Positions 22,132 through 33,223 of a stretch of 64,000 nucleotides of DNA are shown here, in pieces. Each line of letters starts with the position of its first letter. Position 1 is the first letter of the stretch. Source of the DNA: Psococerastis gibbosa. Taxonomy: Eukaryota; Arthropoda; Insecta; Psocodea; Psocidae. A program made the translations under genes and the position numbers. The DNA lies in NCBI GenBank assembly GCA_963971405.1, contig OZ020486.1:1426001-1490000 (forward strand), read 5' to 3'. The notes beneath the pieces are model-generated. The model was not told where the DNA came from. It was given only the letters and a program-made list of their open reading frames with translations, and did no database searches.

Positions 22132-23440
22132 TAAATAAAGTGTCAGGATAAGTCCAGTTGGTATAGACTTTGAAACTTAGAGACTCGACATGAAGTGAAA
22201 AATGTTGTGCCATCCATTTTTAATGGGCGGGTACGTTACCGTCATTGATATGGGCATGTTGCTGACCCCAACATCTCAAATAGAGCAGTGGTCAAGAGAG
22301 CAGATCCTCTGCCAGTCCCCAGTCCTAGACATGATCGAGTTTTCGCGCCGCGGCGTGTTTTTCCTTATTCAAACCAAGTAACTAAGCTAAAATCAATTTC
22401 ATTTACCTAGATATTCAGGTTGTATTGTGATTGAGACTCGGTAAGTTATTAGCAGATTAATATGAGATACGAATTACTAAAATCTCAGAATTGTAGTAGC
22501 TTTGTCGTAACCTACATTTTGTTATTTATATTGTTTAAAAAATTTCCAGCTGTTCCTCCAAGACTTGCCCATTCGTAAATTCTGAATTGACAGTGTATGA
22601 AATATTAATATGTACATGACTACAATAGTCGGATCTGTATGACATGTCGGGCAACTGAGTGCTGTTGTGATGTGTGGGCTGGTGGCCAACAGAAATTGGC
22701 TGCAGACTTAATTGTCTGCTATTGTCTGTGTTTTCCCGATTCAACTAGTTTGGCACCACGGACGTATTTTGGGGTTCTTAAAAGGGGCAATTCCGCCTGG
22801 CATTTTAAAAGATCACATATGCAGGTTGTGAGGGAGTTTGAGTAGAATTCAGTATGCTTAAGTGCTTAGCAGGTAACGACGTAAAAAGAACTTAAGGCAA
22901 AGGTTTGATTTAACTGCTGAACGGTACAATAGTTTATTGTTGTTCCCCCAATGAAACATTTATCTGTCGCTCGTTTTTTGCACTGTTGTCTGTCCTTATC
23001 AATTATTTGGGTTGCCTTCAATTCGGAATTTTCCTCCTCCCAAGTCGCATTGCTCGGGCTTGACCATTTTAGTTGATTTGGCTGTTGTACTATTTGTGGC
23101 AAATTACTCGTTGATATACATACTGTACACAATAACAATAGCAGAGGGAAGCCATACTATACCGCTATCACATTGGCGACATTGGGCGCACTCTGACCAC
23201 GTGAAATTGAAAGTACATCTGATAAAAACGATATCCTGTCTGATACCCTTCATGCCACATATTTAGATTGCTAACAAACGTTTCGGTTTCCAGTGCTGGG
23301 GCCATCATCAGTTGATGACACATTGTAAACGGGAGTTGCAGCTGCCGCAGATGCGGACAAGGGAGGGGAGGGGCTAGTCGGTCAGTCCGACCCTACAACT
23401 ATATCTAGGACACAGTAATGGCATAGTCTGTTTGACAACT
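22132..23440. other. No gene recognised
   Basis: Short ORFs on both strands without recognisable content. The last tens of bases before 23,449 are probably the short 3' UTR and tail of the RTE element. Confidence 0.4.
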
Positions 23441-23448
23441 TACTTGAG

Positions 23449-26388
23449 TTATGGTGGCTGGGTGGGTCCGGGGGGACCTTTCGCCGCGTACACACAAGCT
23501 CGCCATCTCTTTCGGTCATGCGCCGTCTCTCTCCAGCTCTGACGATCAATGCCCGCTTTATCTAGGTCGACCATGGCCTGGTCGAACCATCTTCTTCGTG
23601 GTCTTCCTCTTCCTCTCTGACCGTCAGGCAAAGCGTCTAGTACTCTTAGAGGTGCTCTGGAACGTTCCATCCTCGCTACATGGCCAAGCCATTGGAGTCT
23701 TCGAGCTCGGAGTTCGGATAGCACATCCGCTGATTTGTATAGCGCATACAGTTCTGCGTTGTGCCTGATGCGCCATCCTCTCTCGTCCATTACACCTCCA
23801 AATATTCTGCGGAGCATCTTTCGTTCGAAGACCATTAGTAGGTTTTCATCCCTTTTCTTTAGTGCCCAAGCTTCAGCTCCATATAAGAGGACTGGGCGGA
23901 CTAGGGTCTTGTACAGTCTTGTCTTTGTTGTCCAGGAGAGTAAACGTGATCGGAATAGGCTACTCGTTTGGAAAAAGGCAACGTTTGCCGCCTTTACACG
24001 GCTCTTCACATCTACACTTGTGTCGTTTGTCTCTGTGACCACGGAGCCAAGGTAGCGGAAATCGCTGACTCGTTCGAAAGAGTAATTGCCAGACTGTGCT
24101 TGCTGATGATGCTCTTCTTCCTTACTGAGTAAAAGGTACTTTGTTTTTTCAGCATTTACACTTAGGCCAACAGTGCTGGCTGCTTCTAATATTTTTGTGA
24201 CCAGAGCTTCCGCGTCTTCTTTTTTGTGTGCTACCACATTTAGGTCATCCGCATACCCTAGGATCTTGATCAGGCCACCTAAGTCTACTCCACAATTCAT
24301 GTCTCGGACACTCCGTACTACCTTCTCTAGCACCAGGTTGAATAACAGTGGTGATAAGCCATCCCCTTGCTTTACGCCTGTCTCTACTTGGAAGGGGGCC
24401 GACAAGTTTCCCTCGACTATCACTCGCGCTCTAGATCCCATGACTGCAACTTGGGTCATTTTCAGTAGTTTCTTTGGGATACCAAATTCTTCTAAGACTC
24501 TCCACAGTTTCATTCTCACAATAGAGTCATAGGCTTTGGAAAAATCCACAAAAATGTTATGGACATTTAAATTGTATTCCCAGCACTTTTCAAAAATCAA
24601 TCGGAGGGTAAACAGTTGATCGGTCGTTGATCGGTTTCTCCGAAAGCCGGCTTGATAGTCGCCTAATACCTCCTCCGCAAACGGGTTCAGTCTACTTAGG
24701 ATAATGTTGGAAAGTACCTTATATCCAGTGCTCAAAAGCGATATTCCCCTGTAGTTACGACAGTCCGATTTGTCCCCCTTTTTGTAGATAGGTGTTATAA
24801 GTGCCTCATTCCAGTCATCCGGGATGCGTTCTTCACGCCATATCAGCAGTATAAGGTTATGCAGCTTCGTCAACAGTGCATCACCACCGCACTTAAACAG
24901 TTCAGCCGGGATTTCGTCGGCTCCTGCCGCTTTGTTGTTTTTAAGCTTCTCTACTGCCTTTCTGACTTCTTCCCAACTAGGCTCAAGCACCATGGGTTCA
25001 GCTGTTTGCATTGGTGGGAGGTCTTGGTCACTACTGGATCCAGTGGGTACGTTTAGTAGGGTTTGAAAATATCTCCTCCATTGGTCCATGGATTCCTGTT
25101 GATCTGTAAGTAGGTTCCCATTGTTGTCTTTGATTAATGCTACACGGTCTCTCTGCCCTTTCATACTCTTAATTGTTCGGTACATCTCCCTACTGTTGTT
25201 CACTATTCTGTTTTGTTCTATGCTAGAGACTTTTTGGTTTAGGTATCTTCTCTTTTCCTTCTTCAGACAGGTTTTCGTTTCGCGTCTCGTCCTGTGGTAT
25301 TCTAACTTATTGGTTATGTCACCCGTATCTGCTATATATTTTAAAAAGGCTGCTTTCCTGCTTTCCACAGCTGCTTTGCATGCGTCATTGAACCATGCTT
25401 TCCGCCTTTTCCGTCTTCTTCCAAGGACAGCTGTTGCTGCTTCTTTCACAGTAGTTTTGACTTTCTCCCACATTCGTTCTACGTCCAACGCATCATCGTC
25501 CGCCAGGGCAGAGAACCTGTTATGTACCTCGACTTGGTATTCATTCTTTATGGCAGCATCACTTAGTCCGTCAAGGTTCCATGCATTCTTTTTGGCTTGG
25601 CGTGCTCTCTTTTGTATAGTGATTCTATGGATGAAGCGGTAGATGACCAGGTAGTGGTCTGTGTCGCCATCGGCCCCTCTGTAGCTCCGCACGTCTATGA
25701 TACTGCTTTGGTGTCGCCTATCGACTAACACGTGATCGATCTGGTTCGCTGTATAACCATCTGGAGATAACCATGTCTGCTTGTGCGCGTCTTTATGCGG
25801 GAACATAGTGCTTTTCACAAAATAGTTGACACTTGTGGCAAAGCTTGCTAGACGTACACCATTATCATTGCTCACCTCGTGAAGACTGTGTTTTCCAACG
25901 TTTGGTTCCCAAATCTCCTCTCTGCCTAGTTTGGCATTGAAATCTCCAACTAGTAACTTTACGTCATACATTGGTACTGAGCTTACAATACGTTCCACCT
26001 CCTCGTAATAAGCATCTTTTATTTCTGCCTCTGAGTCTTCAGTTGGCGCGTGCACATTAATTACCGTCACATTTTTAAACTTTCCCTTAATTCTAAGGGA
26101 ACTCAAACGTTCGTTAATCGGGTTAAAAGATAAAACATTGCATAGCAACTTGTCACTGACTAGAAATCCAGTCCCCAGGATCTTACGACCCTGTTTATCA
26201 CCACAGTAGAAAAATGTGTAGTTATCACATTTAGTAATGCCTTGACTAGGCCACCGCGCTTCTTGGATTGCACAAAGGTCCACCCGATAGCGCTTCAATT
26301 CACTAATCACAGTTTGTAGATCACCATCCGTAGCTAAGCTTCTCACGTTCCAGGTCGCAAAACGTACACCGAGTTTCCGAGGCTTCAT
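23449..26388 (-). CDS. RTE-type non-LTR retrotransposon polyprotein (AP endonuclease + reverse transcriptase), intact
   Basis: An unbroken 979-codon ORF. The N-terminal third is an AP-like endonuclease: ATWNVRSL near residue 11, QEARW near 42, GDFNAKLG near 148, DHVLVDRR near 218 and TDHYLVI near 243. The reverse transcriptase follows: FRRNRSTTDQLF, FVDFSKAYDSI, GVKQGDGLSPLLFN and catalytic YADD near 712. The C-terminus has the cysteine-poor RTE-like extension (RRLQWLGHVARM, GRGRPRRRW). Such proteins nick target DNA and copy their own RNA into it. They are often annotated as craniofacial development protein 2-like or endonuclease-reverse transcriptase. The length is normal for one RTE ORF, and the absence of stops suggests a young copy. 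It lies 0.9 kb upstream of the first lipin coding exon in opposite orientation. No clear target duplication was found. Confidence 0.9.
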   Translation of the reverse strand: MKPRKLGVRFATWNVRSLATDGDLQTVISELKRYRVDLCAIQEARWPSQGITKCDNYTFFYCGDKQGRKILGTGFLVSDKLLCNVLSFNPINERLSSLRIKGKFKNVTVINVHAPTEDSEAEIKDAYYEEVERIVSSVPMYDVKLLVGDFNAKLGREEIWEPNVGKHSLHEVSNDNGVRLASFATSVNYFVKSTMFPHKDAHKQTWLSPDGYTANQIDHVLVDRRHQSSIIDVRSYRGADGDTDHYLVIYRFIHRITIQKRARQAKKNAWNLDGLSDAAIKNEYQVEVHNRFSALADDDALDVERMWEKVKTTVKEAATAVLGRRRKRRKAWFNDACKAAVESRKAAFLKYIADTGDITNKLEYHRTRRETKTCLKKEKRRYLNQKVSSIEQNRIVNNSREMYRTIKSMKGQRDRVALIKDNNGNLLTDQQESMDQWRRYFQTLLNVPTGSSSDQDLPPMQTAEPMVLEPSWEEVRKAVEKLKNNKAAGADEIPAELFKCGGDALLTKLHNLILLIWREERIPDDWNEALITPIYKKGDKSDCRNYRGISLLSTGYKVLSNIILSRLNPFAEEVLGDYQAGFRRNRSTTDQLFTLRLIFEKCWEYNLNVHNIFVDFSKAYDSIVRMKLWRVLEEFGIPKKLLKMTQVAVMGSRARVIVEGNLSAPFQVETGVKQGDGLSPLLFNLVLEKVVRSVRDMNCGVDLGGLIKILGYADDLNVVAHKKEDAEALVTKILEAASTVGLSVNAEKTKYLLLSKEEEHHQQAQSGNYSFERVSDFRYLGSVVTETNDTSVDVKSRVKAANVAFFQTSSLFRSRLLSWTTKTRLYKTLVRPVLLYGAEAWALKKRDENLLMVFERKMLRRIFGGVMDERGWRIRHNAELYALYKSADVLSELRARRLQWLGHVARMERSRAPLRVLDALPDGQRGRGRPRRRWFDQAMVDLDKAGIDRQSWRETAHDRKRWRACVYAAKGPPGPTQPP

Positions 26389-27330
26389 GTGTGTACGATT
26401 CGTAACCGGTAGGAAATTTTACGGGGATCGGGGGGTTAGCCCGACCCCGACAAACGTAGATTTATTGTTAGATGATTAGTCAAGTTCCTACTACACCTGT
26501 AGTTCTGTCTGCAGGAGGCTTAAGCATAAGCTTAAGCTTAAGATAAATGCTGCCCCGTGAAATTTGATAAAAAAATGTTTTATTTATTTATACTTTTAAT
26601 TAAAGGTTAATCGCATTCAAAGCATTTATTGATTGAGCTCTATAGGTTAGTAGCAGTGTTGAGTTACGACACATCTCCGATCGCTTGGCAAGCCTTCTAT
26701 ATACACTGTAGGTGGGGTGCAAATGATTTCTATATAATCCTCAAAGACTATCCATATGTTTGGCTAGATTTGTTGTTTAGTCGTTTACAGCTGTTGGATG
26801 GTTAAAACATGAGCTCTGTGCATGACATTATACTGTCGTCACTTGACTAATACTATAAATATGTGACCTAGTGATTGGTTTTGGCGTTATAAGCCTGTTT
26901 AAAGACTAGCCATGCGTGTCCAAGTATAGTACGAGTATTTTCACAAAGCAGGAGACCTTAATACAAATTTAATAACCTTGGTATTAACATAATAATTAGC
27001 CATTACTTCAGTTAATAATTGACACTTACAGTATATATAGCATACCGTGCATTGCGATAGGTAAAGGCCAGCATTATAATAGTGGTATTAGCATGGAAAG
27101 CGTTTCGTATCGTTTCCAAACAAATACTGTATTGTATATCACATATTTACTGTCGAATGTGGCCGTTGTGCATTGTAATAGTTATTAAAGAAAGGAAGAT
27201 GTAGAAAATTGGACGGAGACTTGACCCGACAGGTTTTTGGTTCGAGTCCCATTCTTACTATATTTCCAGATGATCCGGAGTGATCTAGTTGAGTGTGAGT
27301 GTTATTTATGGAGGTGTGGTGTTGTTGCAG
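26389..27330. other. 5' flank of RTE element and non-coding DNA before lipin exon 1
   Basis: The first about 70 bases after the RTE start codon, including TCGGGGGGTTAGCCCGACCC, are probably its 5' UTR. The rest is AT-rich and ends in the lipin acceptor TTGTTGCAG at 27,322-27,330. A solitary GGTTCGAGTCCC at 27,239-27,250 matches a pol III B box but has no convincing A box or tRNA fold. Confidence 0.45.
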
Positions 27331-27527
27331 ATTGAGTTATGAACAGCATGAACTTGATCGGCAAGTTCATCTCCAACTTCCGTGACTTCTACAACGAGAT
27401 CAACGCGGCCACGTTGACCGGGGCCATCGACGTGGTCGTGGTGCAGCAGGAGGACGGCTCCTACACCTGTTCGCCCTTCCACGTTCGTTTTGGCAAGCTC
27501 GGCGTTCTGCGCTCCCGCGAGAAGATC
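27331..27527 (+). CDS. Lpin: Lipin exon 1: N-LIP domain start, residues 1-63
   Basis: The acceptor TTGTTGCAG ends at 27,330. The ATG is at 27,339 after 8 nt of 5' UTR, and the donor is ATC|GTAAGT. The exon encodes the start of the N-LIP domain, including [26 protein letters not shown] and a final KI, all hallmarks of lipins. The start is chosen because the reading begins [10 protein letters not shown], as in other arthropod lipins, and no earlier in-frame ATG lies within the exon. Ends in phase 0. Confidence 0.93.
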
Positions 27528-28912
27528 GTAAGTTACCTTTATGGCTTCCACCCACATCACCCTCGATGATAGAATGGTTGTTATCCATTTGCAAGCTCTC
27601 TGCTTTTATGTCGTTAGTCATGGATGGTTTCTGGTGTATTGCTTAAATTTGGGCCTTGGCCGTATCTGACCGCTGCAAACATTTCTCGCATATTTTGTTT
27701 TTTGTTCTGAAACTCATAATGCGTTTTCATTTTTGTTACCCAAATACATACAACTGGAGAACCGACTCCAATAGAACCCCGAATTGATTGACTTGGCGAT
27801 GTTGGGTTTTTGACCATACAACCTAGTGCATAAATAGGCTTTGTTAGGGTGCCTAGGGCTATCATGATTTGTAGTAAAATCGTGATGGGACGGCAAACCT
27901 ATAATTGGGTCTGTTGTGAGTTGCGTGTGTGTGAAATTGAAACCTACTACATTTCACTGCAGGCTTAACAATGGTACCGTTTCACTGGCAAATAATTACC
28001 TACACACATGACTGTACCCGGTTACACATCTACCACCCAGTCTTCATAGACATGTGGTTATGGGATGTTGGCTTTGCTTGCGAGCAGGCCTACTGGAGAT
28101 GTCCCTAAAGACGTATTGGGAACAATGAGTCAAATACTGTGCAACGGAAATGTTATCAACGCCGTCTTTATAAACATGCAGTCCATTTTCTGTAGCTTCG
28201 AAATTGCTAGGCCAACAATAAACCTGTCAAAAATGCCTTTGGTGTGTCAGGTCTCGGCAAACCAAAGGAAAACTTGAATTGCGATGGCTTAGGGGCCACT
28301 CCGATCATCGGTCAGAATCTGGCTATCAATATCTGGAGGGCAATTAAAGTTGTTCTCTGCTTTGGGGTAAGGGCTCTTCGCAGGCCAACTGGTAAAGATT
28401 TGGACCACGAGCCAGACGGTGGAAAGTTGGAGGCTGCTGCGGTTGCCGGGCATGCTGCTGACCACAACAAACAAATAGGAAAGTGGTGAAAGGAAGATCC
28501 TCTACTAGTCTTCCGAGCACAGGAAATTTTAAAGCTTGGGGAGGGGGGTTAGCTTTCCTATCTATTATGTACCTCCATGGAAGAGTAGTACTGTCGACCT
28601 ACAAAGCCTTAGTTGAGAGATAAAGTCAAGTGCGGTCTCGGTATGATGCAGTGTGCAGTGCAGGCAAGTGGGCCATGCTTTCACTGGACCGGCCAAGTTC
28701 AACTGCTCATTTATTATTAACCAATAACATGTCCCTGCAATAGTGCCGGACCCTGATTTCCTCGAGTCGATATGTTACATCTTCTAGTTTAATAGGATAA
28801 AATGTAACAGTAGAGATCAATAGGGAATAGAATAGAGAGTTGGGGAAGTCGTCCTGGTAGACGAGGATGACGAAGGTATAGTTAAGATAAATCTTAGGTT
28901 TTCCTGTTGTAG
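27528..28912 (+). other. Lipin intron 1
   Basis: Contains short ORFs only and no transposon that I recognise. Standard GTAAGT donor and polypyrimidine-GTTGTAG acceptor. Confidence 0.7.
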
Positions 28913-29084
28913 GTGGACATAGAGATCAATGGGGAGCCGTTGGACATTCACATGAAGTTGGGGGAGAGTGGGGAGGCATTTTTCGTAGAGGAAGTCCCTG
29001 AGGACGAGGATGACGAGGAGATCCCGCCACATCTCGCCTGTTCACCCATTCCTTTACCAGAGCATTTGAACGCTTGGAACCAGG
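28913..29084 (+). CDS. Lpin: Lipin exon 2: N-LIP domain end, residues 64-121
   Basis: Acceptor CTGTTGTAG, donor CAGG|GTAAGT. The reading continues [17 protein letters not shown] and GEAFFVEE, then an acidic stretch (PEDEDDEE) and [10 protein letters not shown]. This completes the N-LIP domain, which in lipins packs with the catalytic domain and contributes to membrane association. Ends in phase 1. Confidence 0.93.
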
Positions 29085-29620
29085 GTAAGTAGTCTTAGCT
29101 TTTCTATCAGATTGAAGGTCATATGTGTCATAATTAGTCCTCGTTGTCGGGGACTGACGTATAGAACTCAATTGAGAAATGACGTCAAACCCCAATTTTA
29201 TTTGGTTGGGCTCATAAGTTGAATGGTCCGATTAGCCGGGTGCAAACATTTTCCTATTAATATATTGCAAACCATCCGAGGTGAAGCCTTTCCCCTACTG
29301 TAGCAATTTACTGTATAGTATTAGGGTGACCATCTATACTGTTTTTGGCAGTGCAGTACTGTTTTTCGGTGTCCCTGTACTGATTCTGTTTTGATTTGCC
29401 AAAAACACCAAAATGTACTGATTTTCTGTGGAGGACCGTACTTCCATTCCCAATATTAATCAATACAAATATTTTCAGATGAACAATATCACATACTAAG
29501 TATGTGACTTTGGTTCAGCTTAGCTCATAAGGAAAACAGGCGAGCTTCCTAACTTCCATGGTAATGGAGTGATAATCGAGTCGTGAATTCTGTATTGTAT
29601 TGTCGATGTTTTGTCTCTAG
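29085..29620 (+). other. Lipin intron 2
   Basis: 536 bp, AT-rich, no recognisable element. Confidence 0.65.
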
Positions 29621-29752
29621 ATGAAGATGAGGAAGAGAGGCAAATGGCCAAGGTTTTCGTCGCTGAGACAGTCGGCGAGGAACGCAAGCCGAGCCTTGTG
29701 CCTCCAGACTTTCGTCCAATAGAGGGCAAGAAATCAGACACAATCTCGTCAA
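29621..29752 (+). CDS. Lpin: Lipin exon 3: linker, residues 121-165
   Basis: Acceptor TTGTCTCTAG, donor TCAA|GTGAGT. It encodes an acidic-to-mixed linker (DEDEEERQMAKVFVAETVGE, then RKPSLVPPDFRPIEGKK). Phase 1 at both ends. This region is less conserved. It is assigned as an exon because the frame continues exactly between exons 2 and 4 and composition is GC-richer than the flanks. Confidence 0.85.
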
Positions 29753-30833
29753 GTGAGTAGCTTCCCCTTGTTAATTTCATTGCTATGTCCACTCATCATA
29801 GAAAATCTAGTCAAGTTGCGCGGGTGTGATCCTCCACTCCTTCCGGTCCGTCGCCAATTGCTTTCTGTATCTCTTGGTTGGTATACCCTATTCCTGCCAC
29901 TTCGCACTCCTTCTGTTATCCATTCTCTGTACGTGGTTGCAGCCTCCTGCTCACTATCCTCACTCCTTCTAATCTCTCCATTCCTGATCCTAACCCTTCT
30001 GTTCCTCTCCATGTCCACTATTTGGCAGTATTTTACACATTCAGTTGATGGAAATATATCTGCAGATGTAGCGCAACTGCTACAAACTGACTAGTTCACC
30101 TGAAAGCTTGTGCCACGCTGGCTAAAATTTAGGTTACAGTTACGGTCACTCTTGTTGAGTAGCGCTGCTTGGGTCATTTAGTGATCAATGAAACAAAAAG
30201 GCAATGTAATTACAAAACTTTCAGGGCCGGAATTACATGTTGAAGCAGAAGAATCCTGGCCCCCCTGTTTGCAGCATTATGAATAAGTATTCCTTTGTAA
30301 GCTTTGAAAAATCTATACTTTACTCCTGTTAAAATACGTAAAACCACACTATTTTGCTCTTATATTTTCAATTTTGGACGATTATAAAAGAAGCTTGGTA
30401 GGCTACGCACATTTTCCCAGGAATGACACCCCCCCCCCCCCCGAAAATCTGTCGAGGACCCGGCCTTGGCCGTGCTGGATCTGGAAGCGTACCAAACGTT
30501 TCGTTTCATCTGCAGTCAATATGTTGAGTGGCACTGCGTAGAGTTCTAAGATTGTATCTCAGAGGCTCGAGAGCAACGACCACGGTCTGTCAGCCCGGAT
30601 TCTACAGCTTCAACAAAAAATCATTATTTATTTAATTATCTGCACAGCTGAACTTTTAGTATAGGCTGCGTATTTCATCTTGAGTTGCCGTTATCTCGAA
30701 GGTCTAGAAGTGAATGGCTAATCTCATTAATATTATCGTAGGCTATTGCCTTGTTTTTAATATTTGATAACTTGCGTTAAAGTTATGACATGCCAGCTTA
30801 GGCTTTTGTTGATAATATGACACTGTACTGCAG
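29753..30833 (+). other. Lipin intron 3 with repeat remnants
   Basis: Contains a degraded G/C-run family piece at about 30,230-30,460 (GTAAAACCACACTATTTTGC and a C-run at 30,427-30,442) and a solo fragment of the dispersed motif at 30,576-30,605 (CGACCACGGTCTGTCAGCCC). No coding sequence. Confidence 0.6.
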
Positions 30834-30991
30834 ATGACGGAGACAGTGAGAGCCTGAAAACTGACAATGGCGAGTCGTCGTCGACTTCGCTGCCACAGAA
30901 TGTGCCGGGCGGTGGAGGCGGCAAGCGCAAGCGCCGAAAGAAGTCTAATGTCAAGCGGAAAGCCTCACAGACAAACAAACCTGCCTTCCAG
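30834..30991 (+). CDS. Lpin: Lipin exon 4: nuclear localisation region, residues 165-217
   Basis: Acceptor CTGTACTGCAG, donor CCAG|GTACGC. It encodes a serine-rich segment, then GGGGGKRKRRKKSNVKRK, a polybasic stretch in the place of the lipin nuclear localisation and phosphatidate-binding motif (basic core at residues 195-207). A second donor, CCAG|GTATAC, lies 9 nt downstream at 31,001 and would add VRQ in frame. Ends in phase 0. Confidence 0.9.
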
Positions 30992-31212
30992 GTACGCCAG
31001 GTATACACTAGTGAATTCCGTTTGCTTATGTATACTCTGAAGGGCAAAAATATGAATTAGTTGAGCTAAGAAATGGGTAGAATGAGAAACATGATTCTGG
31101 TTTCTCGGCTGTATACTTGGTCCTTGTCTAATAGATATACTAAAAACTGCCAGAAAAATGTTGCTCATTGTTAGATAGGTTAAACATAGCAGAAACACCT
31201 ATGATTACTATT

Positions 31213-31438
31213 GGAGTAATAATAATAATAATAAATCCGTGTAATTTCTTTACATTTTTTCTCGGTACATATATAAAGTAGTGCCCCCTCATGCCATGGG
31301 CGTGCGAGGGTAGCACTAAACTAAGACTACGGTATTATATATATTTACTTAGATTATTAAAAATAAAATATTATTAAAATTAAAAAATTAGAAACAAACA
31401 ATTACTCATTACAACTATTGTAATTTGTCGTCGCATTA
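31213..31438 (-). mobile_element. 3' end of the intron-4 non-LTR element: hairpin and (TTA)n tail
   Basis: Read on the - strand, a GC-rich hairpin (31,281-31,315; outer stem GTGC/GCAC plus ACCCTC/GAGGG) is followed by an AT-rich stretch and a TTA array (31,213-31,232). The hairpin is strikingly similar to one in intron 10 (42,119-42,152). Confidence 0.7.
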
Positions 31439-33223
31439 CTATTGTAATTTGTCCAGTTCTTTCCTCGTCCATATTCTAATGATTGTCTTGTAAATAGCTG
31501 TTCTTGTGTTCTTGTCAGTGTTGTCGTTGTCTACTGTGGGATACTCGTGTTTGTTAGAGTGTAAGTCCTTAGTGAGTAAGTTGTACAGGGTCGTTGCCTT
31601 ATATCGTAATGATCGTCTTGAGTTTGTCAGGTTCCAGTGGGGAAGGGGGAGAGTATGGTAGGCTGTTGATCTTGTTGTGTGTTGTCTTGCATTATTACGT
31701 GTGTTTATTGTTGCAATATGTTTTGTGGTAAACATTAGCAAATTTTTATTGTATAGGAGGTTTATGGGCAGCAGTTTATTCATTTTATATATTGTGTTTG
31801 AGTGTGACCATCTATGGCTTCTTGTGAGAGTTTTTACTGTATAATTTTGTGCCGTTCGTAATGGTTGAATATGGGTCGCTGCTGCTCCCCCCCATATGCC
31901 TATTCAGTAACTTAGTTTGGCTTGGTACCATGCTTTATATAGAGTGATTAACGCTGATTGTGGGAAAAACCGCCGTAGATTGTATAATATGTAGCTGATA
32001 GATCAGAGGTTTTTTTGTAATTTATCAATGTGTGGTTTCCATGTCAACTTGTTGTCTATGGTGATACCCAAGTACTTGATTTCGTTTATTTCCTCAATTA
32101 TTTGGCCATTATATATCAGATTTCTATTTACACTGTTGGTTTGTCGGTAGCTGGGGTACATGACCTTGGTCTTTTTTAGATTAGGTATTAGTTTATGTTG
32201 TTTTATCCAGGTCATGACTTTTTTTGTATCATTTTCGATTTCTTGTTGGAGTCTTTCGCTATCAGGGGCTCTCACCACGATACCTATATCGTCTGCAAAG
32301 GTGACCATCTTTGATTTAATAGGAATATTTGATAGTTGGTTTGTATAAATCAAAAAAATTAGGGGGCCTAATCCACTCCCTTGAAATATTCCATGCTTAA
32401 TTGGCAATGGTGAGCTATTTGCGGTACCTTTAGGGCTGGTTATTTGCACTATTTGCCTTCTGTCCGAAAAATATGACCGAAACCACTCTAATAGCGATCC
32501 ATTAATTCCCAAGCATTTTAGTTTCTCCACTGCAATCGAATGGTTGACTACGTCAAAACATTTAGATAGGTCGATTTGAACCGTAGCCACCCTCTCACCC
32601 CTCTCCAGCCCTTCGATCATTGCGTCGATCAGTTCGAAGATAGCATTTTCTGTACTTACTCCTGCTCGAAACCCGAATTGATTAGGAGATAGGTAGTTGG
32701 TCGAATCTAAATATTTTAAAATTCGCGTTTGTACACAAGTTTCGAGTAGTTTCCCTATCGCCGGTTGGACATGGACCGGCCTGTACTGAGAGGCCTGCGA
32801 AGCATCTCCGTCTTTATATATCGGGACTATTTTGCTAACTTTGAGTGCTGTTGGATACCGACCTATACGGAGGGAGAGGTCAAATAGGTGGTGAAGCGGG
32901 CGGAGCAGTGGTTCCTGACAGTCCTTAAGTAATTCGCAAGAAATTCCGTCATAGCCACGGGATTTTTTCCTTTTTAGTTTTATGAATGCTCTCTCCACTT
33001 CTTGTATGGAGAGATGTGGGGAAAACATTGACGATGGCTCTTTTATAAGGTGAGGGATGGGCATGCATTCAGTGATTCCATTTTCTTTCAATAGGCTTTC
33101 AGCGATACTCGCATAGTAAGAATTGAAATAATCTGCCACTTGCTTTTCATGTCCCTCCGTGTTAATTTTTTCCCCTTCTATGTTCACTGAATTTATGTAA
33201 CTTTTCTTTTCGGGTTTTACCAC
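31439..33223 (-). pseudogene. CR1/Jockey-like ORF2, reverse transcriptase part, broken
   Basis: The - strand frame from 33,223 to 32,003 encodes the RT: LKRKKSRGYDGISCELLK, IPIYKDGD-type block (IVPIYKDGDA), NQFGFRAGVSTENAIFEL, IDLSKCFDVVNHSI, GIFQGSGLGPLIFLIY, catalytic FADD near 32,292 and KYLGITID. After a frame break near 32,000 the C-terminal extension continues in 31,783-31,439 (NLTNSRRSLRYKATTLYNLL). It lies inside lipin intron 4 in antisense orientation. At least one frame break plus the upstream deletion show it is inactive. Confidence 0.85.

Noticed and set aside
23451..25642. Several + strand ORFs of 80-173 codons
   Set aside because: They are antisense shadows of the 979-codon RTE ORF.
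23400..26520. Target-site duplication for the intact RTE
   Set aside because: I compared flanks near 23,400-23,448 and 26,400-26,520 and found no convincing direct repeat.
27239..27250. GGTTCGAGTCCC as part of a tRNA gene
   Set aside because: No A box at the right distance and no cloverleaf can be drawn.
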